Source: Cocos nucifera (Eukaryota > Streptophyta > Magnoliopsida > Arecales > Arecaceae). From it: a stretch of DNA of 64,000 nt. Below, piece after piece: positions 37,544 to 52,500 of this stretch (positions are counted from its first letter, which is position 1; every line of letters starts with the position of its first letter). The translations under genes and the position numbers were made by a program. The stretch is taken from the NCBI GenBank assembly GCA_006176705.1, contig QRFJ01000057.1, forward strand, positions 62,001-126,000, read 5' to 3'. The notes under the pieces are model-generated. The model was not told where the DNA came from, ran no database searches, and saw only the letters and a program-made list of their open reading frames with translations.

Positions 37544-40500
37544 ATGACGGAGCGGCTCTCATCCACCGCGGCGTCCCGCCTCGGCGCCTACCTCCTCCCC
37601 GCCGCCGCGTCCAAGCGGGCGGCCGTGGCCCGATCGTACCTCTCCCTCCTCCCATCTCCGCCTTGCGCCGCCGCCGCCCTTCGCTCCCACGTCCTTCCTG
37701 CCGCCAGCCTCTGCCCCTCCTCGCCTCTGTCCTCCCTCCATCTCCGCCTCTGTCAGGTTGGCCCTCGTAACCACCGGTAGTTACCTGGATCAAGAAATCA
37801 AGAAATTGATCGTTTTTATCTTATGCATTTTTTCTTGGTTGTTTTGGAATTCTTAGAGGCCGGCAGCAAGGAGCCGGGCTATGAGCTCGTCCGCCGTGTG
37901 CCCGGCGTCAGATCCGGCGCAGCTGAAGAGTGCGAAAGAGGACATCAGGGGGATACTTAAGACCACCTTCTGCCACCCGATTCTGGTATGGTTTTTCTTC
38001 GTTGAATCCATTTGCAGCATTTTGTTGATTTTTTTTTTTGGTTAATAGTAGAATCATCGGTGTGGTTGAGTGCATGGGTGAATTGGATTTGGAAAGTGTT
38101 ACCGAGTTCAATTCAATTTATTTATTTTCATATTGGTTTGTGTTCATGGAGTAAAATGTTATTCAAGTTCTTGTTTCACTTTTTCTGTTCGAGCTCTTGA
38201 AGTAGAATATCGCATTCGAGGATTGGTATTTTCTTGATTGAATCGTGGAAGAAATGGGTTTGATGTGAAATGGATTGGTGTAACCATAGGAGGCAAGATT
38301 TGGATTAATTGAATCCATAGGTTTGCAAAGGGAATCGTATGGAATTTATTTGAATTTTGATGGCTATGAATGTCTTTCAAAGATTATGGTGTGGGATCTG
38401 ATATCCAACTTTATATGATCAAGTGATATGACCTGGAAACCTTGAGAAGTGTTTGCTGTTGCTTGGGCTTTATATCCTATGTGTTTGAGATGATGCTGAC
38501 CTGGAATCTATGGATTCATGTTGCTACAACAATATATGTTCCATATAAGAAATATAATGGATCACTTGAACTACAGACATAGTTCTTGGAAGAGAATCCT
38601 ATTGAGTTAAATTGGATTGCTTGCCATATTTATACAATCATTCCCATTATTCTTGAAAGAAAATCCCATATTTCTTGGAAAGAATCCTGTTGATTTTGGA
38701 CCTTAGATTATGTAGGTAATATAAGTTTTATGTATTTCTCATGTTTGGAAAATTCTGAATACCTAGTTCTTGATACCTCAATAACTGTCAAGCAGATTTG
38801 CTTTTTGCATTCAACCAAGAATGTTGACCATTTTTCTTCCTTTAAATACGGTGCATGAACATAGTTAGATCACTTATCCAAGGTTGATATTGATTTATGT
38901 GATCTTGCGTATCTATTTATGGCATATTCTGCATTAAATCGATTGCCTTTAAGATTACTGGGCTTCTCATTTTTAATTTGATGCTATTGAAAACTTTAAC
39001 TCTATAGAAATATGTTATAGCGTATTTAGGTGAAGCTCTAAGCTTTGTGAATTTAACTGCTTTAGGATTTAGGCAGGTTCACAGATTTGGCTCTCAGTTT
39101 TTGAAAGATTTTAGTAAATCATAATCATCAAAATTAATGTATAATTCTTAGTGTTTGAGAATATTATAATGCAAATAGGTTTCATTGATTGGATGAAGTG
39201 GAGCAGTAGTTGCTTAATCACAACATGCCTTTGAGATGCAAAGGAAAAAAATTATATGACAATTATCAGGCTGACATGTCATATAAATAAAAATTTAAAG
39301 AATAACAAGGGTCTATGCTTGTAAGATAAGCACTAGACATATCAAAAAGTTAATGCAATCGTATGGGAAATCCAAGAAAGTGCTGCACCTCTTTGGATGA
39401 AATGCTGGAGACTGTCTGAGATTGTTTAGGCCAATGCGAGGTAATTTAAGGAGGGTAAGAGAGGGCCTTGCATCTGTGTCTGATGATCTGAGAATATGAG
39501 GAAAAACTTAAGATGACATGTGCGGAAGTTCCAAGGAAGAACCTGAAATAGCTTAAGAGTGATAAAGGACCCATTGGAAGAAATGGATGGTGAATTGGGG
39601 TACATAAGGGGCCATTACTAATTTGTTCTCATGCAAGGCTTTTGGTGCCTAGTGTTGTGATACAGATTTTATAGGTCTTGCAGCCTCTTGATGCTGTTAT
39701 AGTGGATGATTTCTTCTTCCTCTTTTTTTTTTTTTTTTTTTTGTGGGATAGATAGGTGTGAGATTAGAGTGGCCTGACAAAAACCCAAATTGGTTTTGCT
39801 ATGGAAAGGGAGACCAGCATGCGTTGTTTTGAATTTCTTCTTCTTTATCTATGTTCAGGTGCATTTATTGCACCTCTTTCTAGATGGAAGGGATAACACT
39901 AGTTATTCGAAGGATAAGCAACACTCTTCCTTTTTTATCCCGACAAGTTGCATTCCCAAGTATAAAATCTTGCAAGGTAAGTTTCTCTTCTTCTTTTTTA
40001 AAAAAATGAAAAAAACTTATTTTTTAAAATTCTTTAGTGGCATCAAGGTTTCCTTTTGCTTGAGGGTAATAGCCGGAGCCATCAGAATGACTTGATCTAT
40101 AAAGATGGAAAAGGTAGCCTGTTTATTGGCTGGCAGCTTAGAATAAGATCCAAATTTACTAAGGCAAAGTAGTGCTAGAAATTAATAATTTTGCAAAATA
40201 TGTATGCTATTATGATGTCAAAATGCTGTTTGATGCTTATATTTGTGACATGTAATTGAAATCTAATTATTCTTTCAAGAAATATCGCTGATGACATTTG
40301 CAAAGAAGGCATCATTTGACTGCTGTATTGGTACAGGTTCGTCTGGGATGGCATGATGCTGGTACATATGACAAGAATATTGCAGAGTGGCCACAATGTG
40401 GTGGAGCTAATGGAAGCCTGAGATTTGAAATAGAGCTGAAACATGCAGCCAATGCCGGTATTGATTCTCTGCTGACGTGCAATCTAATTTTGTTCCCATG

Positions 40501-43500
40501 GAGGAATGCTTACATGTTTTTTTGCAGGTCTTGTAAATGCATTAAAGCTTCTTCAGCCTATCAAGGACAAGTATTCAGGTGTTACTTATGCAGACTTGTT
40601 CCAGCTAGCCAGTGCTACAGCTATTGAGGTCCTTTTCTATCTAGTGTGTCCAATTGCACGTCTTTTTTAGTTGTATGGCTATTTGTATCTTGTATTATTG
40701 TCACTCTCAGGAGGCTGGTGGCCCCAAAATCCCCATGAAGTATGGAAGAGTAGATGTATCTGGACCTGAGCAGTGCCCTCCTGAGGGAAAGCTTCCTGGT
40801 AAGACAGCAGGATAGGTATCTGACGTTTGTCTTTTGCCTGTTGCAGCAGAGACGAACATTCCATCCATTTAACTAATGGTTGTCTCTTTTCTGGGCGTTA
40901 GGCTTGATGATGCAAAACATATGGTAACAAAAAACTTGAGCTAGTTGTGTAGAAAATGAATCTATCATCTCCTTGGGAATGTACCGTATGAGAAGAAATT
41001 TAATGATGTGATTAGATCCTTCTCATCAACTATCATTAACTGTTCCTGAAAAGTCCAGAAGCATAAGAAAAGTTCCTTTTGCATTGTTTTTAGTTTAACA
41101 TTTATTAAATTAAATTGTTTTATACTTTTTTTTTGTTCAATATTAGATTACTATTTTAATCATTTAAACCATTTGCAAAATGAGTTTATGGCACTATCAT
41201 AGTGGGCCACCCTTATACTTTTTTCTGTCTCAAAACACTTCTCCTTCTCCATCAGTCAACCATTTTACGTGGTTATCCATATATCTATTGATAGCACTAG
41301 TATCTTGCCTCACACCATACACCTGTGCCACTATATTCCATCTGCTTGTCGTTACTCACCACCACCACGATGCTATCATCATTGTAACTATCACCCTGCA
41401 ACATATACATTATGTCATCAATGTAGACACCTGATCACTCATCACCATCCATGTACTTTGATGCACCACCTAGTTTGGCTTAACATGGGAACAATCATGA
41501 TAGTTACTTGATCACAACACTGAAGATGATGTAAGGAGGTGTTATTTATGATTCTTTTGTGACGATGCTTTTGAGTTTTCGGTGTCACTCGTGTACCTGC
41601 TTTTGGATTTTATTTCAATAACATTGTCAGTTTCTGTGTTTAGCTGCTGGTCCACCTTCACCTGCTGGTCATTTGCGGGATGTATTCTACAGAATGGGCC
41701 TTAACGACAAGGTTTACACATACTTCATCCTACCAGTTTAGTTTATTTATCTGCCGGTAGCCTTCCACTAAACTAGAATGTTTGGTTGCAGGAGATTGTT
41801 GCATTATCTGGCGCACATACGCTAGGAAGGTCCAGATCAGAGCGTAGTGGTTGGGGAAAATCAGAAACGAAGTATACAGTATGTTATTTCATTCTTTTTG
41901 CCCATCCAACTAGTAGGTGCCAGGGTAGTTGCTAATCATAGATACCTTTTTTTAAGACCATCTTATTTAGATCCCTGCCCTTAATAGTAACTAACGGCTT
42001 CTTGGGAAACCAAAGCCTGCAGTTTTGATACTAGGAACCATCCGTACCCAACCAGTATGGTATGGTACCGAGCCATACCATACCTACACTTGTGTACCAG
42101 TTCAGTAACAGCAAAACATTTTTTGGCTTTTTTTTATTTTTATTATTTGTATTATTTTGAGGTTTATGGATGTTTACAGATACTATAATATACTTTTAAA
42201 GTATCCAATTAAGCCTCAATTACTATTCAAAGTATACAATTAAGGTTTATGGACTTTCACTCTGTGTTTGGTTGGGATCATGAGAGTGAGGATGGATGAA
42301 ACTGGAAGAATGGATGGTCTCCATCCATCATTTGGTTCAAAAAGTTACAGAGAGGATGGATGAAAAAGTAAGATTCTCCATCCATCCTGGCCCACCAATT
42401 TGCATCCTTCCAAATTGGAAGGATGAAGGATGGATGGAGCATTGATGGATGGATTTTTGCATAACAAAATTATCTCTTATTAATTTTTTTGACAAAACTA
42501 TAATATTTCTTCACTTTTTTATTCATATTATTTTTATATATTTTTATATATACTATTAATAATATACTATTAAATTTTATTACTAATTATTTTAATTTAA
42601 GTACATGATTTTGATAATTATAATTAAATAACTAGAATTATCTTCAATTTTTTTATTTTACTTATTATTTTTAATTAATTATTTATATAATATTAATTAA
42701 TTATTAAATTAGATTATAAATTAACTAGTTATTTATATTATTAATGAAATTAATTATTAAATTAAATTATAAATTAACTAATTATTTATATAATTAACTC
42801 ATTAATAATTTAATTATAAAATTATTTATTAAATTAAACTAAATTAAAATTAAATAATTATATAATTATAAATTATAATGATTATAAGTTTATATATTGT
42901 TTATTTATTTAGTATAAATTAGCGTTATAAATTGATAATAGTAATAATTTTTTCAAAGGATAGTTTGGTAAAAATATTATATAAATATCATCCATCCTTC
43001 CTTTTATACCAAATAGAGGAAAGATTCACTTTTATCCATCCTTCCATGTTTCACCAAATATAGGAAAAGATGGATGAATCTTTCATCCATCCTCTCTCTC
43101 ATCCGTCCTTTCCCATCCATCCATCCTTCCTTCAATCCATCCTTCGTACCAAATAAAGCATCAAAGTACTTTTAAGATACCCATCCACATGTATCATTTT
43201 TCCAAGTACTAGGTTTTTGAGTCCTATATGTAGGTGCATTGAGGTTAATGTGCTGGAAATGCAAAATTTACTGTTCACAGCACTGTTCATCTTTATGTTA
43301 ATTAAGTTTTCTTTGTTAACTTAACATTTTGTTAGTTAACTCTGTAATGTTGTGTTTAGTTGTGTGGCTGAAGTATCTGTGTAAGCTTCCTACTGGATGT
43401 ACTCTCCATGTATAAAAACTTGTTTGGAGTGCTGGAATGAAGAAGAAAAGGAAGAAAATGTACCATGTTCTAGTTTATTCTCTTCCCTTGTTTTGTGTAG

Positions 43501-46500
43501 AAGATTTTCAGTTTTGAGTTCTTTTTTAAATATTGTTAGGGTAAATCCTTTTCTGCCGAAGTCCAACAAGATCTCAAGTAACCTCGTCTGGCGACAACAA
43601 TCATGGAAAACTTCAATCATTGACTCCAGAACCTACGAGGCATTACGAGTTTCATCTAGACGAGCTTGAACAATGATAGCAATCCTCCAAGCAGTTGAGT
43701 GTTCGATTCCAATGCAATCCGGCCTAGCCGACCTTGAAGCTACTTGAACCCCTTCCCAACTAGAACCCATTAGGGCTGTTCAATATTGGTTCGACATCGA
43801 ATCAACAGAACTTCTTCCTGGACGAACTTCTGTAGGCCTTCGGACGGTCCTAAAAATAGCTGAGCTCCAAAAAGAACGAACGAGTCATAAGAGTATCAAA
43901 GTCATCCATCCATCACAACCGCCAACCAAGTTCTCGCCAGTCGAACTCCTCCCAATCGCCAGACAACCTCAGCTGAATTTCCTCCAGCCTCCAGTCTTTC
44001 GGACTTCTTCAACAACGTGCCTTCTGGACTCTTCCGGGCCAGACTCCTTCGGTCAAACTCCTGTCAAACTCCATCTAGTTGCCCAAAAAGCTTATCGGGG
44101 GCAAAATACCCCTCATCGAAGTCTTTGACTGCTGACCTCGTTCCTGCTGATATTTGTCGATCTCCTTAGAGATGAGTTCATGATACAGAACCTTCCGAAA
44201 GCACACCGAAGTTCGGCGGCATGATCTTGAATGATAAAGGTGAATTATTGCTATACTAATCCTATTCTTTGACTAAAAGTGAATAACAGGATTTAAGTCG
44301 TCCTTCCAAACGAACTTCTCCTGTTGAACATCTTCTAGACGATCTCCTTCCAGTCGTCAGGTAAGCTTTCTTCAGTCGACCTCCTTTCGATCGATCTTCT
44401 TTCAGTTACCAGGCAAGCTCCCTTTAGTCGATCTCCTTCCAGCCATCTAGAAGGATCTCGTCATTCACATGAATTTAGCCTACCAACTCAATACGAACCA
44501 ACCTATATGTGGACGACCTCGAATGAGCTCGAACCTCTCTGGAACTGTTGCGATTCGAAGCTTTTCATTGCTAATACTTACTCCTTCCGAACTTCAATTA
44601 TTGAATTCCAACGGACTGGCGCGTCACGACAACAAACACCACCTTCCATAGCAAACTCCATGTAGTCTGAACGGCCCACCATCAGACAATTATGGCTGTC
44701 ACCATCAATTTATTACAAGCTTCGTCTATAAAAGGGATCCTCTACATACGTTTTCTCTCTGGACTCTTATTTTTCTTTCCATTACTATGTTCCTAAATTT
44801 TCTAAGCACTCCATTTATGTTGGCCAGAAGAGCTAACTTGATCGTCGGAGGGTCCTGCCGGAGCCACCACCCTCAACTCCGATTAGAACTTTGTTTTGCA
44901 GGTCACCGACGACGATCCTGTCTTCTCTAGCTCCAATTCAGTTCCGACGTCAATCAGATTCTGCACCAAGAGGATTGGCGCTAGAGGAAGGGTCTTTGAG
45001 CCCTTGTTTTAAAAGAAGTGCTCAGTCGATGTGTTTGCTCTCCTTTTCAAGATCCATCTCCGTTTGATCCTCTTTTGCTTAAAAAATGCTCCTAAAGAAG
45101 ACGACCACTCGAAGATCTATCGCCTTCGCCATCAGATCTGAGCCAAATCTGCTTGCTTCAATACCATTACTGCCATCACCTCCTCCGTCGGTGGCAATAG
45201 GGGATCCAGAGCAGTTTAATCTGCTGGTGCAACAGGTCCGGGGCCTTATCGAAATGGTGCAGGCTATGCAGCAACCCATGGCGGTAGGCTAGCCAAAAAA
45301 TCCTCCGTCGGGATGTTAAGAACCAGTCCTAAGAAGGCACACTTGGGTCAGTAGACCCAATACTCCTGGGAAGGAAAAATGGAAGGCAGTAGACCCCGCT
45401 CAGATCATGATTCTTCTCTGGAAGAAATCTTCCCCATCTATAGGTGGAAATCCTTTGAGATCCACGATTGAGATGAGGTCCTCGATCGAAAACTTCAGAA
45501 AATGGATCAGCGGATTGAGGAGCTCCACCATGCTGCCCCAACTAACCACGACAACATTTGCACCGACCCTCCTTTTTTCCAAAGAATCATGCAGGAGTCG
45601 ATTCCGCTGAATTTTAAGCTCCCTCAATTCGAGAGCTACGATGGGACCACTGATCTGATTGACCATCTAAAGGCTTTCTGGATCATGATGCTGTTCTACG
45701 GCGCACCAGACGTCATCCTGTGCCGAGTATTCCCATCAACTCTAAAGGGAGCAGCGAGGTACTAGTACTCGGCATTGAAGTCAGGTACGATCTTATCCTT
45801 CGATCAAATAAGCCATCAATTTGCAGCTTATTTTGTTAGTAGCCGACGTCCAAGACGAGGCTCGGACTCCCTCATCAACATCAAGCAGCAGGAAGGAGAG
45901 TCCATCCGGACTTATGTCAGAAGAATGATCTGCTATTTTTTTCTGAAAAAGAAGTACTCCAGGAATTTTGCTGATCTGCTAGCTCGGGCTGAAGGTTATG
46001 CTTGAGCTGAAGAAGCCTTCAAATTAAAGGACGAGGAAGCCACAAGAGAACGGCAGGCGGACGAGTCTAGCAAGCCCGCAGTTGAAGAAAAATTGAATGA
46101 AGTTCGGCCGTACTCTTAGACTCATTGAGCGCAAGCGAGTCCGAACCCCTCCTCGAGCTCGCCGTCAAAGAAGTCCTGACAGAAGGGCACGAAGGAGCTT
46201 TCCCTCCAGAAGGTTCCATAACTACGCTCCCCTCAATGTTCCAAAAACTTAAGTATTGATGGAGATTAAGGAGCAGTTGCCGAGGCTGGAGAGGATGCGC
46301 ACTCATCTTGGCAAGCACAATCCTAACAAGTACTGTCTCTATCATCGTGACCACGGTCACGATACTGAAAAATGTATTCAGCTCCAAGACGAGATCAAGG
46401 AGCTCATCAAAAGAGGCTGGCTTGGTCGATTTCTGTGATGCTTATCTGAGACAAGAGAAGATCGGTCAAGGGCACTGCTGCAGTCAAAACCAGCAAGGAG

Positions 46501-49500
46501 GGAGGAGCAGCAAAGAGATCGGCTGCCTCTCGGCATCGTCAACACCATCTCCGGAGGACTTTGGTAAGGAGAGGCCAGCGGATCTGAGGGACTGGCTAAA
46601 AGGCAGAGAACTGAGGAGCCCATTGCTTTCACTGAAGAAGATGTACAAGGAGTTCGGTTTTCGCACAACGATGCGGTTGTAATAAATTTAAATATTACAG
46701 ACTATGTACGCCGCATCCTTGTTGATAATGAAAGTTCGGTCGATGTCTTATTTTATGATGCTCTCTCTAAAATGTCTATACCTAATAACAGGCTCGGACT
46801 CATGAGTTCTCTTTTGGTTGGCTTCACTGGTGATATAGTGTCAGTTGAAGGTGTAATAACTTTAATTATGGCTGCAGGATGATATCTAAGACAATCCAGG
46901 GCACAAGTGAATTTTCTGGTAGTGAAAGCCCCATCTGCTTATAATGCAATTCTGGGCCGACTTGGTCTAAATGCACTTTAGGCAGTAGTGTCAACCTACT
47001 ATTTAAAGATGAAGTTTCCGAAAAGCTATGGGATTGGAAAGTTCAAAGGAGATCAAGTTTTGGTGAGACATTGCTACTCAATTGCCCTACAAAGGGGTGA
47101 GCAGTTTGACCCTTGCCCAGTTGATGAGTTGGACGTCCGGGACGACCTTACAGAAGAACGGGGAGAATCTATGGAAGATCTTGTCTCAGTCCCCTTGAAT
47201 GATGGGAATAAAGAGCATACAGTGCAGATCGGTTCCAATTTGAGGGGGTACGATAGCAACTCGTCGAATTCTTGCGGAGAAATGCAGATGTCTTTGCTTG
47301 GATCTCCGCAGACATGCCCGGAATTGATTCTGAAGTCATGGAATATCGTCTGGCTGTTGATCCCAAACATCGGCCAGTGAAAGAAAAGATGCGTAGCTAT
47401 ACTCCAAAGAAACAAAAGGCAATTGCAGAAGAAATTGACAAGCTCCTCAAGGCTGGATTCATCAGAGAAGTCTCCTATCCGAACTGGATTTTCAATGTGG
47501 TTCTTGTCAAGAAGGTGAATGACAAGTGAAGAATGTGCATAGACTTCAAGAAGTTGAACAAGACTTGTTCAAAAGATAGTTACCCCTTGCCCAGAATTGA
47601 TCAGCTGGTAGATGCAACTTCAGGCCATGAGCTCATCACTTTCGTGGATGCCTTCTCAGGCTATAATTAAATCCGGATGGCACCAGAGGATGAGGAGAAA
47701 ACTGCTTTTATTACTAATCACGATCTTTATTGTTACAGGATAATGCCTTTTGGGCTAAAAAATGCAGGAGCAATATACCAGCCTTGGTCAATAAGATCTT
47801 CAAGGAGCAGATCGGTCGCAACATAGAGGTATATGTAGATGATATGCTTGTCAAGAGCCAAGCTTCAACAAATCATATAGCCGACCTCGAGGAGACCTTC
47901 AGTGCCCTTCAGAGATACAAGATGAAGTTGATTCCGATCAAGTGCGTCTTTGATGTGACTTTGAGGAAGTTCTTGGGGTTCATGGTGTTGAGGCGCTGGA
48001 TTGAAGCAAATTTGGAGAAGATTTGGGCCATTTAGGAGATGACTGCCCCAAAATCAATAAAGGAAGTTCAGCACCTAACAGAAAAGGTGGCGGCTTTGAA
48101 TCGCTTCGTCTCGAGGTCGGTCGAGCGATGCATGTCTTTCTTCCGAGTTCTCAAATAGCCAAAGAACTTCTGCTGGACCGCTGAATGTCAATAAGCATTT
48201 GAAGAACTCAAGAGCTACCTCGGCTTGCCTTCCTTATTGGCCAAGCCTGAACCTAAAGGACTATTTTTGTACCTGGCGGTCTTCCCCGCGGCTCCTGTGG
48301 CAGTTCTAGTCAAGGAAGAGGTAAAAGTGCAGCGGTCGATCTATACTAAGTTAGAAAAACTAATTTATGCTCTACTGATTGCAGCCCGGAGACTCCAACC
48401 TTATTTCTAGGGGCACACTATAACCCTCCTCACTGATCAATCAATCAAGGTAGTTCTTCATCGAACAGATGCCTGCGGAAGAATCGCAAAATGGATAATT
48501 GAATTTATAGAATTTGACATCAACTTTCAACCTCGGCCATCAATCAAAGCTCAAATACTAGCAGATTTCATAGTGGAATGTACTATCTCAGATGAGACCG
48601 AACTTGAACAGAATGAAATCAACATTCCATGGTTGCAGTTGAGCTCCACTAAAGAAGGGGCCGACTTTCCTAAAGGCTTCTGGGCCCTATATGTGGACGG
48701 TTCATCCAATACTTCGGGCACAGGCACCAGGTTGATCTTAGTAAACCCGAAAGGAGTAATGGTCGAATACGCGCTGCGCTTTAAATTTCCTGCAATAAAT
48801 AATGAGGCTGAATATGAAACTCTGATTGCAGGATTAAGAATAGCCAAGAAGTTGGAAGCAGACCGACTCCAAGTTTACAGTGATTCCCAATTGATGATCG
48901 GACAAGTTAGTGGTAATTATGAAGCTCGGAAGGAAAGCATGATAAAATATCTCGAGAAAGTGAAAAACTTGATTTTGGCCTTCAACAATTTTAGCATTCG
49001 ATAGATTCCGAGAGCAGAAAATGCCAGAGCTGATCTTTTTTCTAAATTGGCCACATTAGCTCCAACCGAACTGCCTAAGGAAGTCTTCTTTGAAGTTCTG
49101 AAATGTCTAAGTTTGGAAGAATCGCAATCTATGATGCAAGTTGAGCATGAGCCGAGCTGATACCAATAGAAGGAACCAGATCTAGGATTTCACGAGTAAA
49201 TCTTAAAATTTTTTCAAGATCAGACAACGAAAAACTTAAATAAATCAAATATATATTTAAATAAACATGAAAATACCCTAGATCTAAGATTTATTACATG
49301 ATCAAGGCAGAATATTAAATCAAAAATTAGAAACACAAAGGAAAGATTAACATGTTGATCTCATCAACATGTTACAATACTACATCTAATGTAGCTATAG
49401 AATAACATATTAGATCTGATATCTGAGCAAGTTAGACGTTCTAACTTGCTGATCCGGGCTTGAGAATGAAGTCACGAGCCGCACATGCGTCCGACCACTA

Positions 49501-52500
49501 GGAGTCGTCCACACGAGCCCACGAATACGATCTTAGATCATTTATCTTAAAGATGGAGTTCTACCTCATGACCCTAAAGAAGCTCAGAAATTAAGAGATC
49601 AAGTCTTCCGGTATGTTCTATATGAGGGCAAGTTATACAAAATGTCGTATTCTCTACCATTCTTAAAATGTCTTCGGCCTTCTGAAGCCGACTTTGCATT
49701 ATGGGAAGTGCATGAAGAAATTTATAGAAGTCATCTGGAGGTCAGGTCCTTCTCTCACAAATTACTTCGGTAGGATTACTATTGATCGATGATGTACCAT
49801 GATTCTATGGAGTACGTCAGAAAGTGCGATCAATATCAAAGAAATGCGAGCATTCAAAGACAACCGGCCTCTGAGCTTACACCCCTGAGCGTCCCATGGC
49901 CATTTGCACAATGGGAAATGGACATACTCGGGCGCTTTTCCATGGCATCCGGACGGCAAAAGTTTCTTCTTGTGGCAATTGATTACTTCATAAAATGGAT
50001 CGAGGCCGAACCTCTGGCAAAGATTACCGAAGTCAAAGTACAGGACTTTGTCTGAAAGTCGATTGTTTGCAGATTCGGCCTGCCTTGGACTCCGATTTGT
50101 TGGAGCAAAGATTATCGAATTTTGCAGGCCGAATCTGCAAACAATCGACTTTGCTCCAACAAAGTCGAATTTGTTGGAGCAAAATTCGTCGAGTTCTGTG
50201 AAGACTTGAATATCTTTCATAATTTTACATCAGTAATCCATCCATAAGCTAACGGTGAGGCCAAGATAACCAACAAAATTCTACTGTAAGGTATTAAAAC
50301 AAGACTTGAGAAAGCAAAAGGAACTTGGGTAGACGAAATCTATCATGTATTCTGGGCATATCGAACTATCCAAAGACTGCCAACTGGGGAGACTCCATTC
50401 GCTTTGGCCTTCGGAACAGAGGCAGTCATCCCAATAGAGCTTAAACTTTCGTCGACACGAGTTGTGGCATTCAATGAGCAGCAAAACTCACAGGATCTTA
50501 GGGCTAACCTCGACTTATTGAAAGAAAAGAGGGAAGAAGCTCAAGTTCGGATGGCAGCCTATAAGCAGAAAGTAGTTCGCTACTACAACTCTAAGGTCAA
50601 AGGCAAAGTATTCAAAGTGAGAGATTTGGTACTTTCACGAGCGGTTGTTTCACAATCTCAGAACCAAAGAAAGCTCGCACCAAATTGGAAAAGCCCGTAT
50701 GAAGTTAAGGAGGTCGTCCGGCCTGGAACTTATTACTTGAAGGAGCTTGGAGGAGCAACACTCCTGCAATCCTGGAATTTGGAGAACTTGTGAATGTATT
50801 ATCAGTAATTTTACCTTAATAAAATTCTCGCTTTTCAATATTTCTATCTTTTGGTGCAAAATTAAATAATGATAGAAAATGATTTAATCGAATTTCGTTC
50901 TTAAACGAAAATGAAGATCTCCGATTATTTAAGATAGGAGGAGGGGAGAGGCCCTTCCAACGACCTTTCTAAGCTCCTACTGTCTTGTTAGGAACAGGAG
51001 AAGAACCTCGTCCTAACTTGAGCAAAGTGAAGACCTCCAGTTATTTAAGTCAGGAGGGGGGAGAGGCTCTTTCAACGGTCTTTTTGTGCACCCACTGTCC
51101 TATTAGAAACAGGAGAATCTTGTCCTAACTTGAGCAAAACGAAGACCTTCGGTTATTTAAGCCAGGAGGAAGGGAGGAGCTCTTTCAACGGCCCGTTTAT
51201 GCCCCCTACTTTTCTGTTAGGAATAGAAGGAGAACCTCGTCCTAACTTGAGCAAGACAAAGACTTTCGGTTATGTAAGACAGGAGGAGGGGAGAGGCCCC
51301 TTCAACGGTCCTATCGCGTCCCTACTACCATGTTGGGAATAGGAGGAGAACCTTGGCCCAACATGAGCAAAGCGAAGATCTTTGGTTATGTAAGACAGGA
51401 GGGAGAGGCTCTTTCAACGGCCTTTTTGTGCTCTTATTGTCCTGTTAGGAACATGAGAAGAACCTCGTCCTAACGTGAGCAAGAACTAATTACGTTAGGA
51501 ATAGGAGGAGAACTTCGTCCTAACGTGAGCAAGAACTAACTACGTCGGGAACAAGAGGATTTCGTCCTGATACGAATGAAGTCCTTCAGTTATCTAAGAC
51601 AGGAGGAAGACTTCGTCTTGACAAAAATAGAAACCTACCTTATCAGGAACAGGAGGATCTCGTCTTAATAGGGGGATAGAGTGAAGGTCGATCTCGTCAA
51701 GAACTGGGAAAGGACCTCGTCTTGATAGAGGGATAAAGGAAAAACAACTAAGTTAGAAATGGAAGGATAACCTCGTCCTGACGCAGATAAAGGTCTCTGG
51801 TTATGAAAAGACTGGAGAAAAATTAATTCTCAACAATCATTTCAATAGAAGATGAGACAAAGAAAATAGAGAAATCAATGGACCTCAAATTCACACCAAG
51901 CGAAAAAGATGATTAAAGAAAACATTTCTTTATTGAAGTCGAGGTTTATTACAAAGCAGAGGTCCGCAAGACTATTTACAAAAAAAAAGAAAAGAAAAAG
52001 AAGAAAAGGAAGGCAAAGCTATTAACAGACATTCAATCTACATAGAGCAAAAATGAGAAAAGATATCATTCCATTAAAATTAAAGTCGGATACGAAATAA
52101 AGGACTGTAAGATCGGTTACAAAGGTAAGAAGGAAAAAGCCGAAGTTCTAAAAGAGATTTCACTCCTCGGACTTCGGACTGCTAGTCATCATCAAAGATT
52201 CTTTCAGGATGACAATCTCTTCCTCGAGCTCCTTTCTTCTTATAAAGTTGTCGTGGAACATCTTGTCAGTCCTTTGATAGTTTTCTTCTGACGCTCGCAG
52301 TCTTTTTCTCAGAACTTTTGATTCAGCTTTAACATCCTTGACAGCTTGCTATTCGCAAACCAACTGAAGCTTCAATCGCTGAATTTCGGATTTCTCAATC
52401 CCAATCGATTCTGAGAGTTCGCCCGTGATCCTCTTCAGGAAGGCAATCTCCTCCGACTTCCTACTTATATCGGATCGATAACTATTGGCAAGCTGCTGTT

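Noticed and set aside
37518..37793. Gly/Arg-rich open frames antisense to tAPX exon 1
   Set aside because: Caused by the GC-rich transit-peptide exon; no homology.
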